DNA of 64,000 nt from Steinernema hermaphroditum (taxonomy: Eukaryota; Nematoda; Chromadorea; Rhabditida; Steinernematidae). Of this stretch, positions 23,362 to 35,145 are shown one piece after another; positions within the stretch are counted from its first letter, which is position 1, and the number at the start of each line of letters is the position of its first letter. The position numbers and the translations under genes are program-made. The notes under the pieces are model-generated. The model was not told the origin of the DNA and searched no databases. It saw nothing but the letters and a program-made list of their open reading frames with translations. Location: the NCBI GenBank assembly GCA_030435675.1, contig CM059622.1:4154001-4218000 (forward strand), given 5' to 3'.

Positions 23362-25570
23362 ATAGGAAATAAACTTTTTTGAGACCTGCTGATCTTACAA
23401 TATGTTTAATCAGGTCGAATGTCAAACAAGCGGTTGAAAATCGTAGATATGACTGGATATGTTTTCGGTTTGAAACCGAAAAATTTATTGCAGAACAGCC
23501 CAACTTTGAAGTCCTATCAGGAAAACTTCAAGTGGACTGGCTTCGCCCCCGTCTCGGCGTAGCACAATCACAGCAAGCAGACCGAAACAAAGCAACGTCC
23601 AATTAGCGATCAAACCTATACAAACTAATAAACTTGGGAGTCATTTGATAAGAGCCGACATGTAATCGCTCACCTTGAGTGGTTAGGCGGTGCGCTGAAA
23701 GAAACTGCGCGGATTAAACAACAAAAAATAAGATTTTTGTGGCCTTTTTAGGTAGACCATAATTCATTAGTATGGGCAAGAGTCCAGGCTGTTCCAACGG
23801 TTGCCATGGAGCGCTCTGACTACGCACTCGTTGGACTTAAAAACCAAGGAACTCATAAAGTGCAGTTGACGTGCTTATAAGGTGTAAATCGATTTGCGTC
23901 AATGTCACGCTTCTAGTCACCAATGGCTTCTCTGCTTTAGCGATATATTGTGAATAGTTGTGATTAATTCTGATTAAATCCGCTTTCGTTCTTTACTACT
24001 TAGTTCGTTGCTTGCACAATTAAGCATGTCGTGAAAAGCTAACCGTGATCAAGCTGTGGCTGTTCTTACATCTTATTTTTGTGTACACAATGTGCATCTA
24101 CGTTTGAGGAAAATTATGAATTTTATGACTTTGATGAAAATATGATATTTTACAGTGTGGCTGGCTTGAAATTATGAAGAAATATTCAAATATTGAACCA
24201 ACGCAAAAGTCGCAAAAGTCCAACGGGTTCTAAATTCGCGAAATAAACAAAAGCAATTAAGCACAAATTGGTCACAAACACGGTCACTTAATCTCTGCTC
24301 TGCTCTTTTCAACTTTACTCCGTGTAGAGCGAATTCACATAGGAGTCCCGCGGCCTTTCAAACGCCTTTCAATGAATCATATCGCCGTACATTTTCGATC
24401 GCATTTCATTAGGAATTGCGTCTTTTGCGAACGCCTATCGATCGGAATGGCTTCTCTCTATTCCACGCCTCGACTGTACCTGTGAGGCTTCTTCCTTTGT
24501 GTATCGCCTTGTTCGTTTCTTTTTATTTATCCCCACAATACGTATTTTTAATGTGCGTAGCGATCGAGAAAATCACTAAAGTGGCTGCGTGGAAACGACG
24601 ATTCTTCGGATCATTATGTATTCTATGTACTTTAGCCATCTATAGGGGTGCGATCCCGATGGAATCAGTCCATTATACGACTATACTATTCTCTTGAAGG
24701 ACAGTCTGATTTACAGTCTTTGTTTTAGAATAAACAAACTATGAAATTCTGTTTCGAACTTGTTCATTAAAAAAGTTTCATTTTTTGAATTGAACTGCAT
24801 TACAGTCGTTGTTTCTACTGCGATTTTTTCCCGAGTGTGGGTTTCGAGGACGAAACGGGGTTTCGGGTCACGAAACGCCTATTGCGATTCCTGAGTGTTT
24901 TGTTCCTTTTTTCTTTTTTGTTCGTGATGTCCGAAACGAAAATGTCGAAACGTTCCAAAGAGATGGAGAAGTTCACAGAAAATATGTGTATCTTAAAGGA
25001 CATAAAGAACCAGCAAAGAAAAGCACCCCTGCTATTCATGCGTTCCTTCTTCTTCTGTCCTGTACAGATTTTTTTCCTGACATGAGTGAATTGTGGAGTC
25101 ATGCACAACGAACAAAACAACGAAAGTCGATATCTTGTTTTGCGACGGTATCAAGATCTATTATTGTTGTCGAATAGCTGACAAAATGTGACTCACTGTC
25201 TCGAATTACTTCCTACTTGCTACATCCGATTTCCTTTCTTTTCGATTTCACATTCGCTTTCCTTTCTTTCCGATCAGTTGATCTGACCAATTGTGTTTTA
25301 TCTCTGATAGTGTAATAATGTAATAGCTGCGCATGTAATCTACCTGCTTTGGCACCTCGCTATGACGTTTAACGAAATTCAATGACGATTTCCTCGGTAA
25401 GAGAGAGAGAGACGTGGTTCGGCTCATGCATGCTACACGCCAGCCGCGATGGGACGAGTCATTGTGTCATCAACAATGGCGACCAAGCTTAAATTTACAC
25501 AGCTTTCAGTTCTGTCGTTCCACCTATGAAATGCTTCGTTTACTTCAGATCTCAGCCTCAACGAGAACCC
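23362..25570. other. Intergenic stretch, no supported gene
   Basis: About 2.2 kb. Several open frames exist (for example a hydrophobic 93-codon one at 24416-24697), but none has splice sites, family motifs or a neighbouring exon. A GAGAGAGAGAGAC run is at 25404-25416. An acceptor just upstream of 25571 (TTTACTTCAG, ending about 25549) serves the next gene. Confidence 0.5.
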
Positions 25571-26846
25571 ATGTTGGAACAGGATAATCCTTCCACTGAA
25601 CCTTTAATTGCTGCGTCGCCCTCTTCCACCTTCGCCTCCACATACGGGTCACGAACGCCTAGTTCTTCTCCGGGTTTATTTCATTCGGCGGTATACATGA
25701 TCAAAAATCGGATTTCCGCAAAGATTGCCATCGCGCTTGCGATTCTGTTATTTTTCATTGTCAGCTTCCTCGTTTCCTATGAACCTAATATCGCCGAAGT
25801 TTTTGGCTCTTCCAATGAGGTCGAGATTAACAACGCCTCCACCTTTTTTCAAGTGTACGATCTCGATTCGATGCCTGACAATGTAAGCTCGGTGACCATC
25901 AATGACTTGCTCATTGTGAGTGGTTTCTCCATGAATCACGCTTCCGAGATGAGGTATGTGCTTCGACTTGAATCAGGCGAGTAGCGGAGCCTTCTAGCAC
26001 CTTCTGCAAACGACTCAAAGAGTACAAAGCACTTCAAGGAGTTCCCTACAGACTGGTGATCTTCACTCTGTTGGATGTTCGAGAAGGGAATCTGGCATCG
26101 ATGAAGAACCACTGTCCGGAAAGAGTCGAGTTCCGGAATTTTCCCTTCGAGAAGTATCCCTACTACGTTCGCCATCTGTTTGAGTACCGTTTCAAGCACC
26201 TCATCATCGCTCAGATGCTCATGGAGAGTCCTCTTGTTTTCTGGATGGACTCGTCGGTTCGATTCTATGACGATGCAGATCAGTCGACTCAGGTACTTTT
26301 CCCCTTAACCACACATTCAATTCACTCTTTTAGACCCTGATCGATTATGCCAAGCGCCCCGAAAGTCTGAATGTTGTACAGGTGGACACATCGGGCCACA
26401 AAATCTACCCGGCAACAATGAAGGAGATGCTGGATCGCTTTAACTACCCTGAACAGAAGGTCTTAGCACTCCTGACATTTGTCCTACCGGGACCCTTTGT
26501 AGGCTAAGGAGCTTGACATGTACCTCGGCGGCGTTGTCATGTGGATTCGTTCTCCCACCACAATTCGAGTCATCAAAGAGATGGTTTCCTGTTCTCTGGA
26601 AAAGGAGTGTATGGCTCCGAATGGCGCCAGATTGGGCTGCGCATCTACGGTATTTCCAGTCGTCCACCGTATGGGTATGCATCGACGTTTAAGGTCTCGA
26701 CAAAGCCAGACGTTTTCGCCGGTTGTCATCGATTTGACCAGTCGGCGCTCGCTGTGATTCTGTCGAAAGAAGCCGACTTCGACCCGAGCAGATATGCGTA
26801 CACAAAAGGAAAGATCACCTTCCTCAAGGTGGAAAGGGGAACATAG
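25571..26846 (+). CDS. Type II membrane glycosyltransferase-like protein
   Basis: Exons 25571-25953, 25998-26292, 26334-26459, 26509-26649 and 26694-26846; 365 aa. A Ser/Thr-rich cytosolic tail is followed by one transmembrane anchor (about 45-63) and a lumenal region with NAS and NVS sequons. Motifs of nematode nucleotide-sugar transferase-like proteins of the DUF1647 type are visible: LLIVSGFSMNHASEM, then RLVIFTLLD, VFWMDSSVRF (with a WMD in the place of a metal-binding acidic motif), MYLGGVVMWI, and near the end CHRFDQSAL. The likely role is Golgi glycan synthesis, inferred from topology and motifs; donor and acceptor are unknown. The start is set after a splice acceptor about 22 nt upstream; an earlier in-frame ATG at 25526 lies before that acceptor. 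Two of its acceptors end in AAG. Confidence 0.75.
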
Positions 26847-28315
26847 GCGAGAGAAGATGTTTTGTTAGATTCAATAATGGTTAGCCTGTTATCTAAAATG
26901 TTGTTGATCGATAGAATAATCATTGCGAATGACAATTTGCTAAATTTGATGACTACCTGCAGCACCGTATCATAGCACAAAAAAACTGCCCACTTTGTGG
27001 CGCTTACTTCACACAAGCATTTCCCCAGAATACCGTATCCATCCCCTGTCCCATGCAGGCAACCAGTCTCATTTCGTGCGTCAGGAGGCTGTCTGCACGC
27101 CTGAAACGGTACGTGACAACTCGCTGCCGACGAACTCGCCGCCAGCGAAATATACTGGAATTGCGCCGGCTACCACTTATAGCACATCCAGATTCTTGCG
27201 GTTGATTCTAGCTTAATCTACGCGTTTTTTGAAGAGAAATTTGCAGAGAATTAGTGAATATCTACAGCAGTCAACTTGCTATATGATCGCTTACTATATG
27301 ACCAACTAATACGTTCGGGATCGCTTAAAATCAACAGGCTTCAGCCTAAGCCGGAACTTAAGAGAAGCCGGGGTTTGCGGAACCCAGCATGACAACAGGG
27401 CTCGCTTAAAATCAGTAGGCCTAGTCCTACGCCTGAGCCTAAGCCAAGCCTAGATGTTAGGCCGCACGCAAAATGAATGAGGGGCTCGCTTCTCTGGCCC
27501 GCAATCTCAAATATCGCCAAACCTTGGTAGATATTGGATAAGGACTTGGATCAGTTGTCCTCTTTACAGGTTTTGGTCGCTATACCGAGTTCGTAGTTAA
27601 GGCTAATATCCAGGCTTTGCTTAGACTCATGTCTCTTTGTTTTAAGCGAGCTCTGTAGTCTTGGAAACTTAGCTTAGATATGGTGCAGAATGTTCTTGGC
27701 TCTTTTTTAAATATTCGCTAGTAATCCGTAAGTTTGTCTTCAAATAACGCGTAGATCACGCTAGAATCAAGCGCAAGAATATGGGTGTGCTCTAAGTCGT
27801 AGCCGGCGCAATGCCAGCCAGTCTATTTTCGCTGGCGGCGAGTCGGCCGGCGGCGAGTTGTCCTGTTTCGCGCCTGAAAGTGACTGCTCCACCGCATTCA
27901 TTTGGGATTGATGTTCATGTGTGGATTGGTCATCTTTGTTCGCCTGCGGTCACTCTTTTCTGTGGCTCTGCCAATCATTATGAAACGATACGTGCTTGTT
28001 GAACAGTTTGTTTGTTCGTAGGTTCGCTTTGACTATTGCGGTCATTCAGTGGTTACGGTTGTTTATGAGTGTGGTTTTCTTCTCTTCTCTGATTTATGGT
28101 CAATTCTGAGCTTTTACTGATCTCTCTCTGCCTGTGGCTGTGGTTTGAAACAGTTTTGTTTTTTTTTTCCTACGGACGGTACATCATTTGCTGTTACATC
28201 CAACGCGTGTCACCTATCAGTTGTCATATACCCGAGTAACCTCGATGTTTTTAAGTGATCTTCGCTGCTCCCTTATTGTAATCTGCTCTCCATTTTCAGT
28301 TACTAACCACTAATA
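26847..28315. other. Intergenic stretch dominated by a fold-back element
   Basis: Apart from the inverted-repeat element at 27115-27873 (listed separately) I see no gene. The stretch 27990-28300 is T-rich and ends with the acceptor CCATTTTCAG (ending 28299), 16 nt before the next start codon. Confidence 0.5.
27115..27873. mobile_element. Fold-back (long inverted repeat) element
   Basis: The left arm (about 27115-27224) and right arm (about 27748-27873) are imperfect reverse complements of 110-125 nt: both carry CGCGTAGAT, CTAGAATCAA, GTAGCCGGCGCAAT and CGCTGGCGGCGAG in the same order when one is reversed. The 520-nt centre has no credible coding frame, but holds two copies of CGCTTAAAATCA with AGGC next (near 27325 and 27404) and degenerate GCCTAA hexamers. 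A non-autonomous DNA transposon is the simplest reading. No target-site duplication was confirmed. Confidence 0.75.
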
Positions 28316-29474
28316 ATGAGCGAAGAAGCGGAGCGTCCGCGCAAGCCCACTGTGGCTGAGTACTACGAGCGAAAAGCGCACAAGCAATGGCTCGCCGACA
28401 ATGAGTGGCTCGTGCGGCTCGAGGCCCGTCGCGCCGGACGCTATTCGCCCATCCCGGGTCAGCGTGTCTTCCCTCCAGGATGTGAGCACTGCACGTTTGG
28501 AGGCGTGTCTAATTTGTACGTGTTTAGTTGGCGCCAGGGAACGCGCGGAAGACAACCTCTTCCAGCACTGCGACTGCAACCTGTGCAAGGCGGACCGCTG
28601 CGAACCTGAACCGATCACCGTATGGAGCTCGGAGAATCACTGTGGAAACAAGTTCCAGAAGCTTGGTCGTCGTATGTTCCCTCCTGTCAACTTCTGAAGT
28701 ACATTCTGTCTTTTAGGCACGATTCCAGAGAGCTTTGGCCCATCCGAAAGACGTCCACCTGATCCAAGTGACGACAAGCCGATTGTCTTCGAGAGGTGCA
28801 TCGGAATCAACATGCGATTTGTCGTCCAGCGCGTTGAAAAGACCTGGGAAGGTAATCGTCATCTTTCTGTCGACTGTACGAATGTTTTTAGAGCTCAAAC
28901 AGTATAAGGACTGGAACGAACTTTTTGGAATCGTCAAAGACGATTTCATCCCAGAGAAGCCTGCTGGCTGGAACGAACTTCTCGAAGAGATGCGCGCTGA
29001 ACAGCGCCGTTAGTGCTCGTGCTTTAGCTCGTTTGAACGCTTTCGTTTAGTTCTGCCAGAACAGAAACCGTTCGACTTCCAAAAGCCTCCCGGATGGGAG
29101 CAGAACCTTCGCGCAGCCGAACGCCGTAAGCCGTTTTTCCCACAAAATCCCCCAAGTTGTGTCTGTTTAGGTAGCGATGAAGAACGCGTCAAAACAGAGC
29201 AAGAGTATACTACCATGGCTGCGTGCTTCAGGAAGCTGATCGTAGATGCGCATGTTGCTGAGCTCAGTAACCGTTTTCTCGTGTGAACTCTTCTGAATCG
29301 TTTCTTTCAGACCGCACTCGCATCGGTGACGTCACCGTCATGCGCATCACCAAAAGCAGCCTCGCCGACGCCGATAGGATCATAACCCGAGGCTGGGATC
29401 CCGTACGTCCCCAGGTCCAGTACGTTGCCGAAGAGCCAAGATGGCAGCGCCGTCGTCGCAACAGAAGACGCTAG
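28316..29474 (+). CDS. Unrecognised 298-aa protein with a Cys-rich segment
   Basis: Seven exons: 28316-28481, 28528-28671, 28717-28851, 28892-29008, 29051-29125, 29171-29266 and 29311-29474; 897 nt, open throughout. No family recognised. The N-terminus is charged (KPTVAEYYERKAHKQW). Residues about 70-100 contain HCDCNLCKADRC and a later HCG, which could bind metal. The middle has a partial internal repeat: W-N-E-L-F-G, W-N-E-L-L-E and W-E-Q-N-L follow K-P-x-G-W-type phrases. The C-terminus ends in an Arg cluster (RRRRNRRR), suggesting nucleic-acid binding or nuclear localisation; this is inference. It is the first of three same-strand small genes spaced 350-430 nt apart, and its 5' acceptor suggests trans-splicing. 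Confidence 0.7.
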
Positions 29475-29829
29475 ATTCACACTTATTGTTACGATTATTT
29501 TCCGATTTTGTCTGTTCATAGAACACTGTATATACTTCAATAATCCTTGTATGTCTTGCGTACATTCTGTGAGTTTACTCCCTGTGATACTGATAGTAGA
29601 AGGTCGGGGCGTTTGACTCCGATTTTCGCAACGCTGCAATTGTGCTGAAAATACAAGGAAACATTTCTATGTTCTGTCGAGATTCTTGCTAACCTGTAGA
29701 CATTTCAGATGCAAGTTCAGACACTTAGCCACTGTGGGTAGACGTCTGAGGCAAGGCATCAAAGGCAAGGTCGTCCCTCGACCATCATTTCTATTTCTGA
29801 TCCAACGCTGAGCAGTCGAAAGTCCGACG

Positions 29830-30476
29830 ATGAGCCAAAACCCGGACGTCGCCATGTCGGAGGATCAGAAGCGGTCTTTGAACGCCGCCGTCCGTCAGAT
29901 CAGCCTCGTCGACGAATCTCCCGATTTTTTTGCCTATGATGGTCAGTTCTCCATCCTGTTCCTCTTCGATCTCTCTTTTAGTTGTCGAAGCGATCGTCGA
30001 CGCGGCCAACATAGCGATCTTCCAGCAGCTCGCCCAGATTCTCAAGGGTCGCGGCCTCTCCACCGCGCGGAAGAATCGAATTCTGAAGCAGTGCGATCTG
30101 AGGACGGCGAAGATGGAAACGATCTGCCAGTTCAGGCACAGAGTTGAGGTGCGCCTTGTTTCATGACCATGCTTATCAAAGATTACTTCAGGAGAGTCTT
30201 CGGAAGAAGATGCAGATTCCCGACAATATTGCGATGCCCGAATTCAAGGACCTGCGGAGCACGACAGCAATCGCCGTGAAAGAACGGAGGCAGGATCTGC
30301 TGGAAGAGCTCGAAGACGCGATTCTGAGTCACCGCGCCGCTGTGGAGGAGCGCGACCTGATGAAAAAGGCCTTGGCCACGGTCATCGAATGTGCTAAGGA
30401 CGCCGGCATTCCCGAAGACACTTTGAAACAGTTTGTCCCGAAAGAGAAGCCGAGTCATGAAGAAAGTGGAGCTTAG
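29830..30476 (+). CDS. Unrecognised 187-aa helical protein
   Basis: Three exons: 29830-29941, 29982-30148 and 30192-30476; 564 nt. No family recognised. The predicted protein is soluble, charged and rich in Leu, Glu, Lys and Ala, with likely long helices or a coiled coil at about residues 110-165 (runs such as ERRQDLLEELEDAILSHRAA). No signal peptide or membrane segment. It sits 355 nt after the previous gene on the same strand, a spacing compatible with an operon, though an independent promoter cannot be excluded. Confidence 0.65.
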
Positions 30477-30902
30477 TTATTGTAGAAAATCATGCTCTTT
30501 TGTGTGATCCACAATTGTGTTGAAAAAAAAACGCTTACTTATTCCAGTACCGTGCTGTCGGAGGGCTTGCCAAATCCGGTGAAGAATGCAACCATTCTGC
30601 GTTTGAACTGTTGAAATGGGCGAAGAGGGGACAGTGCGATGACAGAGATGAGGACGGCGGAGAAGACGTCCCTATTTGCTTATATCACTGCCGAGAAGGG
30701 AGCAGTTAAATTCAAGATCCAGTCGAACCATTTTGCATCTAACTTCATAATCGGTGGCTGAGAGAACGCTAACTTCGGCATTCTACCGCATTCTGGGTCG
30801 AGAGGAATTCACGATCTTTTGCGTGAGTGTTTATTGACCTTGTGATCTCGTTGATTTAGGGATTTTTCCCCTGACGATGTCGACCAGTCGTATCTTGAAG
30901 CC

Positions 30903-31251
30903 ATGTGCACTCATGGTTCAATCGAACGCCCCAACAAGCGGAAGCTTGATCAGCAGGCGCTGTTTACGCTGGACGAGTCCACGAGCGATTCGGATATGGG
31001 AAACAATGATGAGAACGTGGAACCTCTTTTCGATGGAAACGACAATGCCGAAGGTCGGCAAGCGAGTGACTTTTCAGTGGGAACATGAAGAGGAAGAAAA
31101 GAGGAAGAAAGCTTATAAAGAAAAGAAAGCTGGATGCGAAGTGCCGTCACAAGAAGCAGAAACGACTGAACAGACCTGTGATGCAACAGATCCACGAGAT
31201 GGCTATGAAGGACAGGATGCGAACGCTGAAGCAGGGGGACAGCAATTCTGA
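30903..31251 (+). CDS. Small charged nuclear-type protein, structure uncertain
   Basis: Best reading joins 30903-31016 (KRKLDQQALF, then an acidic Ser/Asp run) to 31078-31251 (EEEEKRKKAYKEKK) through a 61-nt intron; 95 aa, perhaps lacking 5' exons, because an acceptor (GATTTAG) lies at about 30859 and the frame is open back to it. A second overlapping frame, 31085-31315, also looks protein-like (KKRKLDAKCRHKKQKR, then SDEWDEEN and DGWSDDE) and could be the real end under another splice. Basic and acidic clusters suggest a nuclear protein. No family recognised. Confidence 0.4.
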
Positions 31252-31619
31252 CGAGTGGGATGAAGAGAATTCGCGGGCGACTTTAGAAGCGGACGGTTGG
31301 AGTGACGACGAATAGAGTTGTATTTCTCGTCGTTGGTGTCCGCGAACTAATATTTTTCGTTCCTCACTGATGATTGTTGTACGATACTTCGTTTCAGGCT
31401 ATAAAGCACTTTATAATCTCTTTTCTTGCATTTGGGAGGAACGGTGATTAGCAAATTGGGGAACGACCGTCCTTTGATGGCTACGTATTAGACTGAGTCC
31501 TTACTAGTGTGACTTCCGATTACGGTAACTCAGCTCACATTTACTCACAAGTGTTGCGCCTTTTGTACAGTAAAGTAATTTTATTAGTAAATACTCAATT
31601 CAATGTACAAAGGAGAAGA

Positions 31620-32827
31620 TCACTGTTTACAGAGATCGATTCCACAGCTCGACTGCCAGTCGGAGATCGCCTTCGACTGGACGAGCTGGATGAAGTCATC
31701 GACGGGGACCCAAACGCCGTCCTCTTTGACCAGCTTCTGAAGGTCGTCTGTGTAGACGGCCTGGTAGATGACGTGGTCGTCGACGGGGTTCGGGTCGTGG
31801 TCGAGGAGACGGAGCTGGAACCCGGCCTCGGGGGAGCGCCGCACTTCGATGAGGAAGCCGGCCGAGGTGGTGATCTCGTGGCGGGCGATGTGGAGCGCCT
31901 TCATCAGCGAGAGGGTCACCTCCGTGTGCTGAAGGGGTACTGTAGGAGGACGAGGGAAGGGGTGGGACCTACAGAGGCGTATCCGATGATTTTGAGGTCG
32001 TTCTGTCCGGCCTGCAGCTTCTGGAGGTTGGAGATGACGTGCTGGAGCCAGACGCCGGCCATCAGGTCGCGGCAGGGAGCGTACTCGGCGCAGGCGATCT
32101 GGTGGTTCTCGGCGAAGGAGAGGATCTCGGCGCGGAGGGAGGCGGCCGAGTGTCCCTCGAGGCTGGGATGGGTCATCCAGATGGGGTAGGGCGCCCCGTA
32201 GAGGTCCATGTTGATGACGTTGTCGGCGAGGTCGGCGGCGTTGCTGATCGACGCGTTCCAGCCGGTGTGCACGGCGATGTAGTCGAGGAGGGGCTTTTTG
32301 GCCTCCGTTAGGTTCACCAGGTGAGGGAGGTTGTCGTCGGAGATTGGCTGCCAGGCGGCATCGCTCTCGGGACACGCCACCGCGTACATCCGGAGCATAG
32401 GGTCGTCGATAGCGTAGGGCACGGGGCTCCACTGGAGGCCGGCGTCGAAGGAAGCGTAGCCCTGAGGCGGGTAGAGGCCAGCCAATGCCGCCTGGAGGGT
32501 CATCTGGCACCGGTTTGCGCTGGAGGAGAAGAAGCGTGCCTCGGCGGGTACGAAGTTCTCGTCGACGAGTCCCGCCACGAACTTTCGGAGCTCTCGACCG
32601 AATCCGAACGCCTGACGCTTCCCGAACGAGGTCAGCTCGACGGGCCCTTCTTGGCCCCAGTCCCGAGGCGCGTCCGGGATGAACTTCTCGGGGTTTCGGT
32701 TGCCGTGGCGGGCGCCGAAGAAGACGAGTACGGTATCGTTGTCGAGGGTCACCGAAGTGTTGGGGACGGACTCGTGGGCCGTCGCTAAGGAGAAGAGCGT
32801 CGCTAGAAGAATCAGAAGAGAGGACAT
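31620..32827 (-). CDS. Secreted histidine acid phosphatase, copy 2
   Basis: Inverted partner of the gene at 7560-8854, about 23 kb away. Exons 32827-31973 and 31928-31620; 387 aa. The signal peptide (MSSLLILLATLFSLATA) is unrelated to that of copy 1, yet the core from SVTLDNDTVLVFFG on, including RHGNRNP (40-46) and HTEVTL (286-291), is nearly identical, with only a handful of changes such as T39A and I-to-F/A-to-I swaps. The 44-nt intron is identical base for base to that of copy 1 as far as I can compare. The C-terminus is short (CGIDLCKQ) and lacks the basic tail of copy 1. Expected to be exported; substrate unknown. Confidence 0.9.
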
Positions 32828-33273
32828 GCTGGGTGATCTGCCTTCTCCAGCCCTGTGGCGCTCTTATATCCTCTGGAGGAGACTACAAAGTCGACCATTG
32901 TTCGAAATCAATCCACTTGTACTCTATCAGTCCGTCCTTATCGTTTCTGTTGCGTTTAGGGACTTTTGTCATACGGACTTTTCGACTATTTTCACTCAGA
33001 TCTACAAGTTTAATGCGATTATTGCCGACGCATTTCCATCGTCGTTTTCGGAAGAGGCATGTGGTCATGTTTTCTGGGTGCTGCTATTCTCGAATCACAC
33101 GTAGTGAATTTGATCGTTTGTACTGAATGTTTATCTGTATGGTGGTAAACGAATGACGAAAAACTCAAACTCAAGTGCTGGGCGTATCGTATCGAGGCAA
33201 CTTCTTCACTTTATTGCACAAGGTTCTATTTTAGACATACGTATCGACATAACGGCACAGAGACAGAATGTGG

Positions 33274-35145
33274 CTATTCTTTTCTTCCCGACGTTGCCGA
33301 CAGAACCAGAGAAACAGTGTGGATGGAAGGGCCTCTGGGTACATGGACAGTCGAGGGCTCTTTCAGTTTCACGATTCGTAGCAGATGTCTCCGAATTGTC
33401 CTGAAAGGTCATGTTTCCGGTAGTGCTGTAGTCCGATATCACCTGTTAAATAAAACGTAGACTATTAGATGCAGCGCTGGCATAGCTCTATAGAAGAAGT
33501 TGTAGAGAAAATCACCAACTCTCTCTCCAAAGACCGCGCTGATTTCGCTTTGGAATTTCTGAACTGTCCGAGCACATGCGGCTAAGAGGAAGGGCACTAT
33601 TGCTTGGATCAGAATGTTGATCTCCTGGGTGGACATCGAGTTCCTCTAAAAAGCATCTTCGTTATGAATGTTCCTAAGTTTGACTACCTTTAAACAGAGC
33701 GAAATGACAGTGACTGTGTAGCAAACGGTCGCTATCCCGAAGCACGAGTAACTAATGATCAGTTTGATTTGGTCGTAGGACTGCGTTTCCGATATGGCTT
33801 TCAAGTATACGCCCAGCGTTTTTCTGTCATAAAAGGCCATCGAATGTAGGGAGTTGAGGTAGACGATCACTCCAATGTTTGTGAACCATATGGTGGCTAA
33901 AGCCATCTATAATGAACATAAATTAGAGGGAATTGAATGAGTCTCGTGGATCTATGTTTTTCGACTTCGAAAGTGCTGTTCTGTTGTGTTCTGTTCTGTG
34001 GTGAACAAGATTAATGCTTGACCTTAATAGCAGGTGACATTCTAGGTAATAGTGCCTTTTAAGGGTAACTCGCGTGCATTACATTCGCATTTTCCAATAA
34101 ACTGCGACCAAGCGTTGTTAGGCATTGCGGCGAGTTTCATCACTGATCATTTGGGGGCATACAGTATGTAGGAGAAGACTTCTGATAGAGAAGAGAGAGA
34201 CGAAGAGGAAGCCTAGATATAAGAAGAATAGAAAGAAAGGCTAATAAGGCTTAGGCTTAGACAGAGAGAAAGTATTTGGTTTTCCAGTTGAAAACCTCTC
34301 CCCTTACTCTGACTAATTTCCTTTTATGTCGTCATTCGTAGATGTCAGAAAGCATAGGAAATAATGATAAGTAAAGTAAGTGACACAGAGCATAGAAAGG
34401 CCACATGGAAAAACAGGTTCTTTTGAACAAATCTTTCCCTCCCATGATCTCTGTTTCGTGAATGTTTGTTATGCTTGTTATTTACATCACCTATCGTTTC
34501 TTTTACAAACTTTTTTCGTTTTCAACACTTTTTGAATAGTTCATAATCTAGTGGATACCAAAGATGTACTGGATCCGGTAAATGGAATGGAACTGCCGAC
34601 AAAAGGGAGTGCACCCCTCGTAGTTACACCCATGATGTACAGAATCCCTATATTCTCCAATTTTGCAAAATTAGCTTTACTTTTCTAATAAAATTAGTGA
34701 CTTACCACATAGACGACTCCTTTGTCCAAGCTTTTAATCTGCAAAATAACGAAAAGTCGATTGAAAGCCAGTACCACAAAGAAGAGTACTTCCAGCTCGA
34801 TGATTCCGGTGAACATCAGATATCCAACCTGAGCACCTATGAACACATGCATTCGATGCCGTCATACCCTTGCCGTGGTTTCAGATACTTCAATGTTCAT
34901 GAGGTAGATCAGTCCACAGAAAGCATCCGAAATCAGAATTCGCAAGTCGGCGACTCCGATGTTAACTATGATCTTGTAGGCCCAGTGTTTCCACAGTTCT
35001 TTGGTTGTCACGATGATCTATATGACCGTATACGAGAGACTACTAGGCTGGTACCTACCCAGATCATCAGGAGAGTGGTTGGGAAGAAAAGGACAAATAG
35101 AGCAATATTGAAAACAGCCACAATCATCATCACTGAAAACAGCAT
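33274..35145 (-). CDS. Nematode-type seven-transmembrane chemoreceptor
   Basis: Exons 35145-35059, 35017-34868, 34828-34706, 33906-33688, 33645-33443 and 33400-33274; 302 aa. Seven hydrophobic segments can be placed: about 1-28, 35-60, 82-105, 113-135, 155-180, 190-210 and 230-250. The post-TM3 segment reads FNRLFVI and TM7 is followed by YVLFNRTIRRHLLRIVK, the FNR-x2-RR arrangement seen in nematode serpentine chemoreceptor families (srx, srt and relatives). The tail frame requires a 42-nt intron that begins directly after the AG of FNR; without it translation would stop at once. The 799-nt intron 3 is gene-free. Ligand unknown; likely a sensory neuron membrane protein. Subfamily assignment is not secure. 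Confidence 0.8.

Noticed and set aside
23668..23720. tRNA-Ser-like 5' half (GAGTGGTTAGGCGGTGCGCTGAAAG)
   Set aside because: No T-arm or B-box follows and the acceptor stem cannot close; at most a tRNA or SINE fragment.
24416..24697. Hydrophobic 93-codon plus-strand frame
   Set aside because: No splice signals, no recognisable motif, no neighbouring exon; AT-rich intergenic setting makes chance likely.
33206..33442. Open minus-strand frame that could be a C-terminal exon of the receptor (starting VISDYSTTGN)
   Set aside because: Reaching it needs an acceptor placed right at the stop after FNR with no room for an intron; the 42-nt intron to 33400 gives a family-like FNRTIRRHLLRIVK tail instead.
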